Positions 9,341 to 21,120 of a stretch of DNA of 64,000 bases are shown piece after piece (the first letter of the stretch is position 1; every line of letters starts with the position of its first letter). The notes beneath the pieces are model-generated. The model was not told the DNA's origin. It was given only the letters and a program-made list of their open reading frames with translations, and made no database searches. The position numbers and the translations under genes are program-made. The stretch comes from Capsicum annuum. Its lineage: Eukaryota; Streptophyta; Magnoliopsida; Solanales; Solanaceae. The DNA lies in the NCBI RefSeq assembly GCF_002878395.1, contig NW_025841136.1, positions 810,347 through 874,346 of the forward strand. Reading direction: 5' to 3'.

Positions 9341-12300
9341 TATGTTTTACCAGTATTATTGGTACAAGAGCAAGTGTCTAGTAGAGTCCTGCGAGTCAGA
9401 AAGTTAACATTTATTTCCTATCTTCGAGAGGCTATGGGACATTTTTAAGAGTCATCACTTCTTTCACGCATATCGTTCTAAGTATCTGAGTTAGTTTGTA
9501 GAATATTCCTCGAGTTTACTCCTCCGTAGAAGGCCAGGGAATGTGCTACCGCTATGTAAGACTAGGGTTCCGAGACAGAGCCCAAGGATCCTACTACTAT
9601 TTTTGAATATGGATAATCTAGAGGTCATGGACAACCTAGAGATATGTCCCTAGCTAGAGGCTAAGGATAGGCTGCCTTCCCCGAATCTTATTTCTACATC
9701 CAAGCTAGAGATTCTTTTGCCACTGCCAGTGGTGGGCTAGGAACCATCTCAGGGTCCACTGGGGTTTATTTCTTCAGTAGTGCTCAGAGATATATTGGTC
9801 CAGTTGTTAGGTATTATTGATGGTGTGTCATCTGATGGTGTGTAGTTTGTAGGCCAGAGTGGCGCTGAGGTAGGGGCGTAGCCTGTAGCTATGGCTCCTA
9901 GAGTTGAGATTCCTCCTCATTGGTGATTGCTCAGCCTACTATGTCTTCTGAGGAGCAAAAGATATTGGGAAGGTTCTTAAGGTCCAAGATTTTATAAGGC
10001 TCCTAGAGAGGATACACATGAGTTCCTAACTGCTTGCGAGGACAGGATTTGTGGTTTAGGCTTTATGTATACTTGTGGTTTGGATTAGACCATATTATAC
10101 CTGGACTTGTCTTTTCGTCATTAGTAGATAGGTTATATGGATTCTAGACCAGCTAGACCTTCTCTCTTTATTATGGACTCAGTTCTTCTATATGTCTTGG
10201 AGAAGTATATGTCGCATATCCTTAGATATCGATTGAGAGATCAGTTCTCTATATTGGAGCAGAGCTATATTAAAGTTGTTGAGTATGAGAGAACTTGTTG
10301 CTTTGTAAGAGGGTTGAGGCTTTCTATTCGCATGCCTACTCAGAGTTTGGTCACCGTGGGTAGGTCTTTTGCTTAGGTTTAGAAGCATGCTAGACTGATA
10401 GAGAAGATTCACCGAGAAGGCTATGATATAAGGCCTAGGTTTCAGTGCAGACTCATATCATTTTGAGTAGTGGTTTGTCATGGTTTCATAATGTACGGTA
10501 CTATATGTTATGGTATTGTATTGTACAGTATCGTATAATACTATGTTTGGATAGACTGTATTATTCATTGTTGTTTAATAATAATTTTATTGTCTGGTTT
10601 GATAGTATGGTATTGTATTGTAACTGGAATGTTGACTAAAATACCCTTAAATATTATAAATATTAAATGTATCAATAATTATTAAAAAAATAATTTTCTT
10701 CCTACTAATTTGTCCTTAGTTATGCCATGTAGATGTATTAAGTTGTTAAATTCATGTAAATTCTAAAAATATTAATAAAAGAGTAGATCAAAATAAATAT
10801 AATTAGATTCATTTTTTATAGTAACAAATTTCATTTCTTTTTGGTGTTTTGAGACTTGACACCAATAACAAGTATAAAGTTTGAATGCATCTTTTGTGTA
10901 TGCTACGGGTATGTTCGATACTGAATTTTAAAAAATATTTTCTAGGATATTAATTTATTCTTATTTATTTCTTATGTTTGTTACGCAAGTAGGAAAATAT
11001 TTTCTAAAAGCATTTGTATATATTTAACACAAAATAATGAAAACGAATATGATAAAGGGGGGAGGGGTAAGAAAAAACATAAATTTTTTAAAAAATATTA
11101 GGCGGCAGGGGTAGTGGAGTAGGAGGTTGGGTAAGAAAAAAGTTCTATTTTTTTAAAAAAAAAGTTATTTAAAAAAATATTTTTATATGGGGGTAATTTT
11201 TTTGTTTTTTTTGGCGGGAGGGGGGAGCTGGTAGGGGTAGGGTAGCTTAAGAAAATTTTCTAAAAAATTTTTAAAATTAATTTTCAAAATTAAAAAGGAA
11301 ATTGGTGGGGGATAGGGGCTAGTAGGTGGGGGGAGGGCTAGGGTATGGATGGGGTGAGAAAAAGTTTATAAATTTTTTTAAACAATAAATTAGGTAGAGT
11401 TTTTGGCGAGGAGTGGGGTCGGGTCGAGGTAGGAGGTGGGATAAGCCAAAGTTTGAAATTTTCTAAAAAAGAAAATTAAAAATATTAGTGGGGTAGGGTG
11501 AAGGGGGCGATGGCAGGAACTTGTGGGGTGGGGGCAGGGTCGAAGGTGGAGTTAAATAATATAAGGTGAAGGATAAAATAGGATTATATAATATTAAGTA
11601 AGGGCATAATTGAAAAAAAAAAAAGAAAAACAAACCATGGGATACTACCAAATTGGTGGTTACATAAAGTGAGGATTTTCATGGTCACCAAACTATGAAA
11701 CTAAACTATACCATATCATATATTTTAAAAAAAATCAAAACAAACATGGTTTTCTTAGTAACTATACCATACCATTCCACGAGAAACTACCATCCAAATG
11801 GGATATCAGTGGGGGCCGTTGTAGTTTTCAACATAGAGATAGTAGTTCTTAGAGTAGGTATCCTCTGTGTCCATCCTTTTTTCCTCAGAATCATCCGAGT
11901 CGGCCTGTTAAAGATACTCTTCATATTACTGATGGAGATCAGTTTAGTACTAGAGATCGCCTTAGCAAGGGCAATGGTCAGTCTTCGACGGGTTTATCTT
12001 CTATACTATTTAAACGTGGTGCTCATTTTGGGTTAGCCAAATCTATTGGTTTTGGTCCTGCTCGTATCTTTTATTTTAATTTTTGACCTCCTGGTTACTA
12101 TTTGTGGGATTTCCCTAGTCGTGGGGCAATGGTTGTTTTAGCTTAAAGTGGTTCACCCCTCAGTTAGAGGTAGTTCTCATGGTCGGAGGGATGGTTTCCA
12201 TGGTACTGGATAAAATTCTCAGAAAGGCAAGATGGGAGGTTGGTTGGGTGCCCAGCAAGGTGGCGGGCTTGGTCAGTGGTATGCAGTACTTGTTGGACCC

Positions 12301-13395
12301 AAGGCCTAGACTTTAGATACTATAGTTACAAGTATGATTTTGATGTACTGCCAGTTGCACCTTACTTTGTTTGATCCGAGATCTATTTATTCCTATATGT
12401 CTTCTCGTTATGCACCATAGTTAGAGTTGTTTATTGATTTATTATTTGTTCAATTATACGTATCTACTCCCATGGGTGATTCTTTAGTAATGGATTGAGT
12501 ATTCTGATCATGTGTTGTGACTGCCAGTGATGTTGACACTTATGCTAATTTTATTATACTAGATTTTGTTGTGATACTGGGCATAGACTGATTATTCCAC
12601 TATCATGCGGTCATAGACCATTACCTTAGTAATGCCCAGCATACCCCCATTAATATGGCAGAGAGCAGTTAGCCGTGAGCCAACAAGGATTGTATGTGAT
12701 ATTTATGCTGGGAGATTTTTTCTCTTAGGGAAGCGGGTCTTATCTTAATTTCAAAATTAAATTCTCAGCTTTAGGGTGCAGCCATGTTTTTTTAGATTGA
12801 TTTGAGGCTTTGTATGGTAGGAGATGTCATTCTCTGGTTGGATGGGTTGAGACTCCAAAGGTTAGACCTTCTGATGTGGATTTAGTTTAGCAGTTATTGG
12901 ATAGAGTCAGAGTGAAGGCAGAAGGCCTAATCATCAACTTTATGCCTTGAGATTTGGAGTTGGTGATCATGTATTCCTCCGTGTGCTACCCATGAATGGT
13001 GTAATGAGGATTGGGAGAAAGGTTAAGCTCAGTTTGGGGTATATTGTACCCTTTGAGATTCTGTTCATAGTTGGTGAGGTAACTTATGAGTTAACTTTAC
13101 CTCTAGATTTTGCTGTTGTTTTTTCAATTTTCCATGTCTCTATGTTGTTGCGATTTAGTCCTGATCCTTCTCATGCTCTTAGATAGGACTCAGTCCAATT
13201 GGATAAATATATAACCTTATTATGGATCCTGTGCTTATTTTGTCTAGTGATATAAGATAATTTATCCTCAGAGAAATTTCAGTTGTTAAGGTTCAGTGGA
13301 GATACCACCTATTGTAAGAGGCTATTTGGGAGATTGAGAGCGAGATGTAGGCCTAGTATCCTCCCCTATTTGAGACTTTGGGTTTATCCTAGTTC
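9341..13395 (+). pseudogene. Unit A gag-pol remnant (gag, protease, integrase end, chromodomain; RT and RNase H missing)
   Basis: In intact relatives this polyprotein forms the particle and copies and integrates the element. Gag is seen in pieces from about 9900, with the central domain around 10000-10370 (APREDTHEFLTACEDR, then LEKYMSHILRYRLRDQF, FVRGLRLSIRMPTQSLVTVGRSF). It is interrupted at 10452-11806 by a TIR element and resumes at 11811. The protease active-site region reads LFDPRSIYSYMSSRYAP (about 12365-12415) and VILGID-stop-L (12573-12594). From about 12770 a trace of RT (FF-stop-IDLR) is joined directly to EALYGRRC-type integrase sequence, then LEFGVGDHVFLRVLPMNGVMR (12952-13003), the FHVSMLLRF block and a decayed chromodomain to about 13395. 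RT, RNase H and the integrase core are absent. Shared stops with unit B are described under findings. Confidence 0.85.
10452..11806. mobile_element. Non-autonomous TIR element (MITE/hAT- or PIF-like) inserted in unit A gag
   Basis: The homologous stretch of unit B (around 19506-19560) is continuous, so this 1.35-kb block is an insertion. Its ends are imperfect inverted repeats: the left end (ATCATTTTGAGTAGTGGTTT...) resembles the reverse complement of the right end (ATCCCATTTGGATGGTAGTT...) over roughly 45 bases. It has no transposase. The interior holds a TATGGTATTGTATTGTA-rich left part, a segment like the solanaceous GGAAAATATTTTC short elements near 10910-11010, and a strikingly G-rich stretch (11055-11560). 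The sequence TCAGTG flanks both sides (10443-10448 and 11807-11812 region), but the target duplication is not certain. Superfamily is unresolved. Confidence 0.65.
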
Positions 13396-14027
13396 TTAAC
13401 TTTTGGGGATAAAAGTTCCTTAGTAGTGGATATTGTAATGACCCTCTGGGTCATTTCTTGTGTTCCCACTTATTTTTTATGTTAGAGACATTCCATAGTT
13501 GCTTCAAGTCATTTATGACTTGCTGGAACTGATAGTTCCATTACCGGGCAGTTTGTTTAGTTTTTAGATTCAATACCCTATTAGGAAGTCTTCGTGGGTT
13601 CCAAATGGCTAGGCAAGAACTTCAGTTAAATAATTTCGAATGTGAATTCTAATATGCCAGCAACTCTGGAATATCGATTTTAGGCTAGGTAGCCCTTTGG
13701 TTTGGGTCGCAATGCATCCATATTTGGTTGAAATTGGAATTTTAAGTGTGGGACCCATATTTAGTCGAAACTACCTCGGATTGAAAATCCAACTTTACCA
13801 ACATGTCCGGATCATCAAAATTAGTAATGGTTACATAGTTCATTTTCTCATATTGGATTCCGGATATATCCTGAGGCATTGGCCAAAACAAGGATAATAT
13901 TCCAAGTTTCAGCTTATATTTGTTGTAGTAAAGGAATATCGCGATCGTGGAGGGGGGCATGGTGATAGCGACTTCATGATCATAGTTCATGTGGTTGTAA
14001 TAGCTATATCTCTTTACTTGTGGTGGC

Positions 14028-14035
14028 TATAAATA
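14028..14035 (+). promoter_or_regulatory. Probable TATA box of the A/B family LTR
   Basis: TATAAATA lies in the context GGCTATAAATAGGCCCCAAG, a strong plant TATA consensus, followed by a moderately C-rich region as at plant transcription starts. It is on the same strand as the element's genes and about 595 bases from the LTR start. Assigned from sequence only. Confidence 0.6.
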
Positions 14036-15946
14036 GGCCCCAAGGTCGCAATTTTGGTCATTTTTCACTCATTTTAGAGACCAAGAAACCCCAGAGAGGT
14101 GTGCTAACTTCAAATTGAGTCTTGGTTGCAACTTAGAAGCTTGATTAACTTATATTTTCATGATTAACAATGGATTTGAGGTATGAATCCTTCCATTTCA
14201 TGTTTAAATTTCTTCAAATTCTTCACCAAAACCCCAAATAACTAGAGGGCTTTATTTTAGCCCAAATATGCTTAGTTTTTACTTATTTCTTGAGAGTTAT
14301 GATACCTTTGTGGTGTATGAAAATTGGGTTGACCTCGAAAATGAGTTTTTCATGAGTGAGACCCACTTAGGGTTTTTGGTATTGCTTTGGATCTGAAGCA
14401 CAGTGGCCCAATATGCGTATCGATGTTCTTGTAATAATGTGTAGATTGTGTTTTTGATATCTTGGCACCTTGAAGAAGCTTCTCGAAAGGGAAAAGTAAA
14501 GGTTTAGCAGATTGTTGAGCATTCTTCGAATTTCAGTTAGACTAAGCTTACTCTTTGTTAGACAGATATATGTTATAGTATAATTGTGATATCTTGTTAG
14601 ATCGGGATATGTTTTAAGTATTTGATTGATGAGATACAAGACTAGGGTTAGTTGGACCAATTAGACTATGTGAATTTTACAGTTGGAAAGCTTGACTTGT
14701 TTCCCACTATCTTAGGTGAAATAGACTTCATTACTCATGTTTAGCATGAGAATGCCTTTGAATTCTCAACGTTAGGTGAAATGCTCTAGTTACTCATACT
14801 TAGAGTGAAATTGGCCTAAGTTACTTATACTAGAGGAGTTTTCCTTAGTTCTATTGGACTTGGGAAATGTGCTTGAGTAGAATATCTACCTTAGGGCTTA
14901 TGGTGGATTGCTATACATGTAAGCGTTGATTCAGATACTGTATCCTAGTCTGGGGTAGAAAATGACTTAGAATTCATTTAGGGGTTTAGATGTCGGCTTG
15001 TTGACTAACCTTAAGGTAAAAATTATGATTAGTTCTCTTTAACTCTTACGCTTAGTATTTGAGTGGCGAGTGCTCTTTTGTGGCAATATCGATGATTCTC
15101 TATGCTTGATGGTTATGAGGAACGGCATTAAGAGTAATGCCCAAGTAATTATGCCTTTGTATGTTTTTTTGGATACAGCTTATGTCAAGCTTTTAATTAC
15201 GTGTTTGTGATTAACAATTGTTTGGGCTAATAATTGTGCTATTAAATAAGACCTTGACTATAATATGGCCTAATCCATATATGATGTTATTGACCACGCT
15301 TTGAACAATCTATAGATTATATCTTGCTCTAGTTATTGCTCATACTGATGATAAATTCTCTTTAGGCCAATGATTGCCCACTGAATATGCTACTAATGGG
15401 CCATTGTTCATGATATCTCTTAAGGTTATGCCCATGGTCTAAACGACTATATTATTTATTATGTAAGGATGAGTCCTTGATTATACTTTTGATTAAGCCA
15501 TTAATTAGTCTAGTGTTTGGGCCATTAATTATGCTATTTCCCACGTTATGATCATTCTTAATACTTACGCTAATAACACTTTTTAAATATTCCTTATTGT
15601 CAATATTAGAAACAATGATGTTAATGGTGCTAGAAGGCACACTTATTGACTATATGTAAAGATATTTTGTAGATTATGCTTGAAAAAATGATACTTTCAT
15701 ATATTATTACTTATGCTGATGCTTTTTCCACTTATTATACATATCTAGATACTCATCTCTCTAGTATGGGATAGAGGAAGATATTGGTAATGAAGATATA
15801 AGTTTCGGGGAAAAGACCGATGACAGTTTATGTTATTCATGATACACATACGTCTATGTATATATATTGACACAGTGACATTGATGATGAACGTTAGTTT
15901 GTGGAGGCATGATCTTCTTCATTTCTCATTTATATTATTTTACTTT

Positions 15947-16083
15947 ACCCCTCATAGGGCTTGTCATTTACTTTAACCCTCATGGGACTTGTTATTTACT
16001 TTAGCCCTTGTGGGGCTTGTCATTTAATTTAGCCCTCATGGAGCTTGTTATTGCTTTATCCCTCGTGGGGCTTGTTCTTTATT
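15947..16083 (+). repeat. 28-bp tandem repeat with hairpin, 5 copies, LTR B
   Basis: Counterpart of the array at 7583-7722. The number of units is the same, with unit-specific substitutions. The AGCCC/GGGCT pairing is kept in the best-preserved units and partly lost in others (for example CATGGGACTTG). Confidence 0.88.
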
Positions 16084-16117
16084 AATGTTATAAATTTACG
16101 TATTATGATGTTATAAT

Positions 16118-16710
16118 GATACCCTGCAATTATGGAGGATATTATGATGATGTGATGATACCCACTGTAGCCGAATGATATTTTGATGATATGTTGATAC
16201 CGAACAAGGCCGGAAGATATTATGATGAATGATGATACCAGATGTGGTTGGATGATATTTATCGACAAGGCCGAAGGATATTCTGATGATATGATGATAC
16301 CAGGCAAGGCCAGTGGATATTGTTATTATATGATAATACCAAAAAAATTTGTAGGATATTATGATGATATGATGATATGATGATACCCGCTGCGACCATA
16401 TGATATTGTGATGATATATTGATATCGGAGAAGGTCATAGGATATTATAATGATATAATGATATTCGGTACAGCCGAATGATATTGTGATGATGCCCATT
16501 AAGGCCAAAGAACATTGTGATGATATGATGATACCTAAAAAGGCCGAAGGATATTGTGATGATATCATAATACCCAACAAGGCTGAAGGATATTTTTGTG
16601 ATATGATAATAACTGGTGCGGCCGAAGGATATTGTAATGTTATATTAACACTCGCCAAGACTGTAGGGTACTATGATGAAATGATGATGCCCGGCAAGGC
16701 CGGAGGATAA
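16118..16710 (+). repeat. 39-bp minisatellite, about 15 copies, LTR B
   Basis: Counterpart of the array at 7755-8130, extended by about five units, with one shortened unit near 16255 and a GATGATAT expansion near 16370. Several frames on both strands are open for 70 to 100 codons purely because of the 13-codon period. On the plus strand 16486-16710 reads as repeats of the MMIPKKAEGYCDD type. Confidence 0.92.
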
Positions 16711-16867
16711 CTATTAATGAGCAAACGTATACATCTATTGGCTCAAATCTAGCTAGCCCTATAGATATGACTTATGTATTATTTAAGATCTTGTGTTGTT
16801 GGGTATAATGTTAATAATAGAGATATTGGTCATAGTCTTATAATGAGTTAAGGTATGAAGCGGTATA

Positions 16868-17340
16868 ATTGTTAAATTAAGGATGAAAGATGATTTCTGG
16901 TGGATAACGCATAAGTGGCTAATAGTGACTGATGGATTAGTGAACCTTGATAATAAAGAGCACTAACGGTATTGGTGGCTACTAATAGTGATGATTAACT
17001 TATCATGGAGGTTAGTGATAATTGGTTTAGCGATAGTGGTGATTAGTTGCTATTAATGACTAAGTTTATGATATTTACTGGTTTTTAAGTGGGGATTTGT
17101 GGATTTATTATACTAGATATTAAAGTAAGTTAGTTGACAGATAGATAATGAATAAATGGTGATTGGTGGACTTAAGCTAGATGATGGCTAGAAATAAATA
17201 TTGGTTAAATTGGTAATTTGTTCTAGTGGTGAATCTTTACTAGATGCTAGATATTGAATAGTTAGTGAAAAATGGTTAGACGTTGAACCATTTGAACCAT
17301 TAATAGTGATTATGTGATGAATAGTGGACAAATAATAATT
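16868..17340 (+). repeat. LTR segment present in B, absent in A
   Basis: LTR A passes directly from GGTATA (about 8285) to GAGGTTATATGATGACTAG, whereas LTR B has about 470 extra bases at this point. The extra stretch is full of short imperfect repeats such as TTAGTGATAATTGGTTTAG and TAGTGGTGATTAGTTG. No terminal repeats were seen, so a deletion in A is at least as likely as an insertion in B. Confidence 0.75.
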
Positions 17341-18387
17341 AGAGGTTATATGATGACTAGTGAGTAATTGGTTTGGTACTAAGCATTAGCTAGCTAATAA
17401 TTTGTGAATAGGGTGTATTAATGAGATAGATGCCTATATGATGGTATGGTTATGATTATGGGTATATTGGTATATCTTTTTCCATTACAATTATTGATGA
17501 TGATTATAAATGTTGGCTAATGTTCATTTGATGAAAATTGAGGAAAACTATGGATAATGAGGATTTCTAAATATATTGTTGACTTGAGTCATTTATGCTT
17601 CTCTTGGATGTGCTCTCCGTTGGTATGGGATGCTGTGATGATTTCTTTACTTTATACACTAGTTGGTGGATGGGCGTCAACTCTGTACTATTGCTTGATT
17701 TTTATTATACTTTTGTTACTTTATTATTCTGAATCGTTTATTTCTTATGCACAACTGAATTGACATGTATTGATACCTTATGTTACACTAATATTCAGGT
17801 GTTTTTACTTATTATATACAGGGATGATGGAGATGATTTAGGTTTGATTTTTTACCTTGATTTAGTTATGATTATCTTGCATTTTATCATGATTTATCTC
17901 CATCGGCCGATGATGCCTACTGAGTACCCATTGTTATAGTACTCATACTACACTTTTGTACCTTTTTGGTGCAAATCCGGGTATTAGTTGTCACCATTGA
18001 TTGTGGTTCATGTGGTGATTGATTTTTAGAGATAGGGTGAGCTCTTTGAGTTTGAGTCACCCAATTTCCTTATAACTCTTGTATTCAGTCTTTAATATTC
18101 GAAACAGATGTATTTACTATTCTAAACTTGGAGTTGTATTAATACTATTAGATGCTCTTTTACTATCTCTACCAGGTTTTGGGATTGGTATCTTTTGACT
18201 ATTTATTCTATCTAGAATCCTTATGTTTACAATTGATATTCTGGATATTCGCCTATGTTGGGCCTTTCTAACCGAATTAACACATTGCGTGAGCTCTGGG
18301 TATTGGCTTACTTATTAGAGTATTGGCTTACTTATTAGAGGTTTATTGTAGGTGCCATCATAGACTATAAATCGGGTCATGACAAAT

Positions 18388-18400
18388 TGATATCAGAGAC
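18388..18400 (+). promoter_or_regulatory. Primer binding site of unit B
   Basis: TGATATCAGAGAC lies three bases after the LTR end. It matches the tRNA-iMet complement TGGTATCAGAGCC except at two positions. Position and spacing are identical to unit A. Confidence 0.85.
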
Positions 18401-21120
18401 TAGATTTTACCAATATTGTTGGTACAAAAGCAAGTGTCTAGTAGAGTTTGCGGGTCAGAACGTTGACAACCATTTACTATATTTAGAGTCTATGGGACGT
18501 TCTTATGAGTCTTCACTTCTTTCACTCATATCATGCCAAAAGGCTGAGTTGGTTCATAAAATATTTCTTTGACTTTACTGCTCCACAAAAGGCCAGGACA
18601 CGTGCCACCGCTATGGGAGACTATGGTCCTGAGACCGAGCCTAAGGATCTTACTCCAATTGTTGAATATGGATGACCTAGAGATCATGGACAACCTAGAG
18701 AAGTGTCCCCGGCTAGATTCCGTGATAGGCCACATTCCCCAGGCCCTATTCTTGCACCCGACCAAAAGATTCTTCTACCACAGCCAATAGTAGTCTAAGC
18801 ACTAGCCCGAGGTCCACCAGGGTTTATTGCTTGATCAGTACTTAGATATGCATAGTTCTAGTTTTTATGTATTATTAGTGGCATGTCGTCAAATAGTGCA
18901 CAGTGTATGGGCCAGAGTAGTGCTGAGACGGGGACACAGCGGATAGCTACGGATCCCAAAGTTGAGATTCCTCCTGTACCAGTGGTTTCCCAGCCTACTA
19001 TTTCTTCTGAGGAGCAGAATATATTGGGTAGGATCCTAAGGCTAGCTCTGTTGAGATTTTATGGTGCTCCTAGAGAGGATTCCCGTAAGTTCCTGACTAC
19101 TTATGAAGATAGGCTTTATGGTTTGGGATTTTAGAAGACTCGTGGTGTGGATTAGACCATATTTTAAATTGTACTTGTCTACTAGTCATTAGTAGAGTGG
19201 CTGTATGGATTCTAGACCAACTGGACCTTTTTTTATCATGGACTTAGTTCTCTGAGATGTCTTGGAGAAGTATATGCCACGTAGCCTTAAAGATCTATTG
19301 AGAGATCAGTTCTTCAGATTGGAGTACGTCTCCATTATAATTTCAGAGTATGAGAGGATTCACTGCTTTTTTAGAAGGTTGAGGCTTTTTATTCACATGT
19401 CTACTCAGAGTTGGGTCATCGTGGGTAGGTCTTTAGTTGACGTTTTGGAGCATGCTAGAGTGATAGGGAATATACACCGTGATGGTTGTGATATCAGATC
19501 TAAGTTTTAAGGCGGACTTTGTGAGATCTATCAAAGTTCACGATCGAGAGATGGTAGTTCTTATAATAGGTATCCTCTGCATATATCCTTTTAGCCTTAG
19601 AGTCAGCCGATTCAGCCTATTTTAGCAGCTCTTCAGATTCCTAACGAAGGTCAGTCTAGTACTAGGGATCCCTCTAGTAAGGGCAATTGTCATTATTTGA
19701 GGGCTTTATTTTTTGGTCTATCTAGATATGGTAGTTAATTCGGGTCAGCCGAATCTATTATTTTGGTGCTGCTTATATTTTCTGTTTTACTTATGGAATC
19801 CATGTTCATAATTTTTGGGATTGCCCTAGTCATGGGGAAATCATTGATTTAGCTTAGAGCGGTTTACCCCTCAGCTAGAGGTGGTTCTCATGGTCGCAGG
19901 GGTGGTTTCCTTGGTACTCAAGTAGGTTCTTAGATTGGAAGCATAAAAGGTCGATTAGGTGCCCAGCCAGGTGGCGGGTGATGTGAATTACATGCAGTAC
20001 ATGCTGGACTCGAGACTCAAACTTTTGATACTATAGTTACATGTGTGATTTTGATGTGCTAACAATCGGCCGCCTTTGCTTTGTTTGATCTGGGATCCAC
20101 CTATTCTTATACGTCTATTTATTACGCACCATAATTAGTGTTCTTTTACTTATTTATTATATGTGACAATGCACGTATCTACTCCCATGGGTGATTCTTT
20201 AATAATGGATTGAGTAATCTGATCATGTGTTGTGACTATCAGTGATGTTGACTCTTATGCTGATTTTATTATTTTGGATATGCTAGATTTTTATGTGATT
20301 CTGGTCATGGACTGATTATCCAACTATCATGTGTTCATGGACAATTTTTCTCAGACCATTACCTTAGACATTCCAAGCACACCCCCAGTCATTTGAAAGA
20401 GAGCGGTTAGGCTCGAGCCAACAGTTATTGTATCTTATATTCATGCTAGGAGATTTTATTTTGCAAGTCTTATTTAACTTATATTGTGATGCTAGTGTTT
20501 AGAGTCTGTCGCTTGTACTATTTTTATTGTTTGTGAGTTTCCTGATGTGTTTCCTACCGACCCGCCTAGTATTCCCCCATTCTGTGAGATTATATTGGCT
20601 ATTGACCTCAAGCCTGGCACCCCAACTATTTCTGTGGAACCTTACCATATGGCTCCTGTCAAGCTTACAGAGTTAAATTCTTAGCTTCATGGTGTAGCTG
20701 TGTTTTCTCAAATTAATTTAAGGTTTTATATAGTAAGAGATGTCGTTCATCGATTGGACGTATTGAGACTCCCAAGGTTAGACATCATGGTGCGCATTTA
20801 CTTTAAAAGTTATTGGATAGAGTCCGGGTGATTAAGGATAGATTGGGAGTGGCTCAGAGTAGGCAGAAGGCCTGTGAAAATCATCGACTTTGTGCCTTAA
20901 GTTTTTGAGTTGGTACTGATGTATTCCTTCTATTATCACCCATGAATGGTGTGATGAGGTTCGGGAGAAAGGGTAAGCTCAATCCGAGATATGTTGGACC
21001 CTTTGATATTCTCCGCACAACTAGTGAGGTAGCTTATGAGTAAGATTTACTTTTAGATTTTATTGTTGTTCTTCAAGTTTTCCATGGTGCTATGTTACGG
21101 AAATTTAGTCCTAATCCTTA
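18401..21120 (+). pseudogene. Unit B gag-pol remnant, part upstream of the E1 insertion
   Basis: The order matches unit A without the TIR insertion. Gag spans about 18883-19510 (VEIPPVPVVSQPTISSEEQ, then APREDSRKFLTTYEDRLYGLGF, then LEKYMPRSLKDLLRDQF). The protease has LFDLGSTYSYTS near 20075-20130. Unlike A, a piece of the RT N-terminus survives (EFPDVFPTDPPSIPPF at about 20532-20580; PTISVEPYHMAPVKLTELNSQL to about 20680). From there the frame passes straight to FSQINLR and then, as in A, to integrase C-terminal sequence. RT, RNase H and the integrase core are gone. The gene is cut at 21120 by E1 and continues at 30293 with the chromodomain. Many stops are present, including three shared with A. 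Confidence 0.85.

Larger units (their letters stand above)
13434..18384 (+). mobile_element. Complete 4.95-kb LTR shared by units A and B
   Basis: It starts TGTAATGACCC at 13434, just after the decayed chromodomain of unit A, and ends TGACA at 18384 just before the PBS of unit B. It therefore serves as 3' LTR of A and 5' LTR of B. A third, truncated copy begins at 30562 (TGTAGTTACC). The LTR contains a TATA box about 595 bases in, a 28-bp hairpin repeat, a 39-bp minisatellite and a segment absent from LTR A. The length is unusually large for a Ty3/gypsy element whose interior is only about 3 kb. No open frame conserved between copies was found. Confidence 0.88.

Noticed and set aside
16118..16710. 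CRISPR-like appearance of regular 39-bp units
   Set aside because: The units are contiguous diverged copies with no unique spacers, no cas genes, and lie inside a plant LTR. It is a minisatellite.
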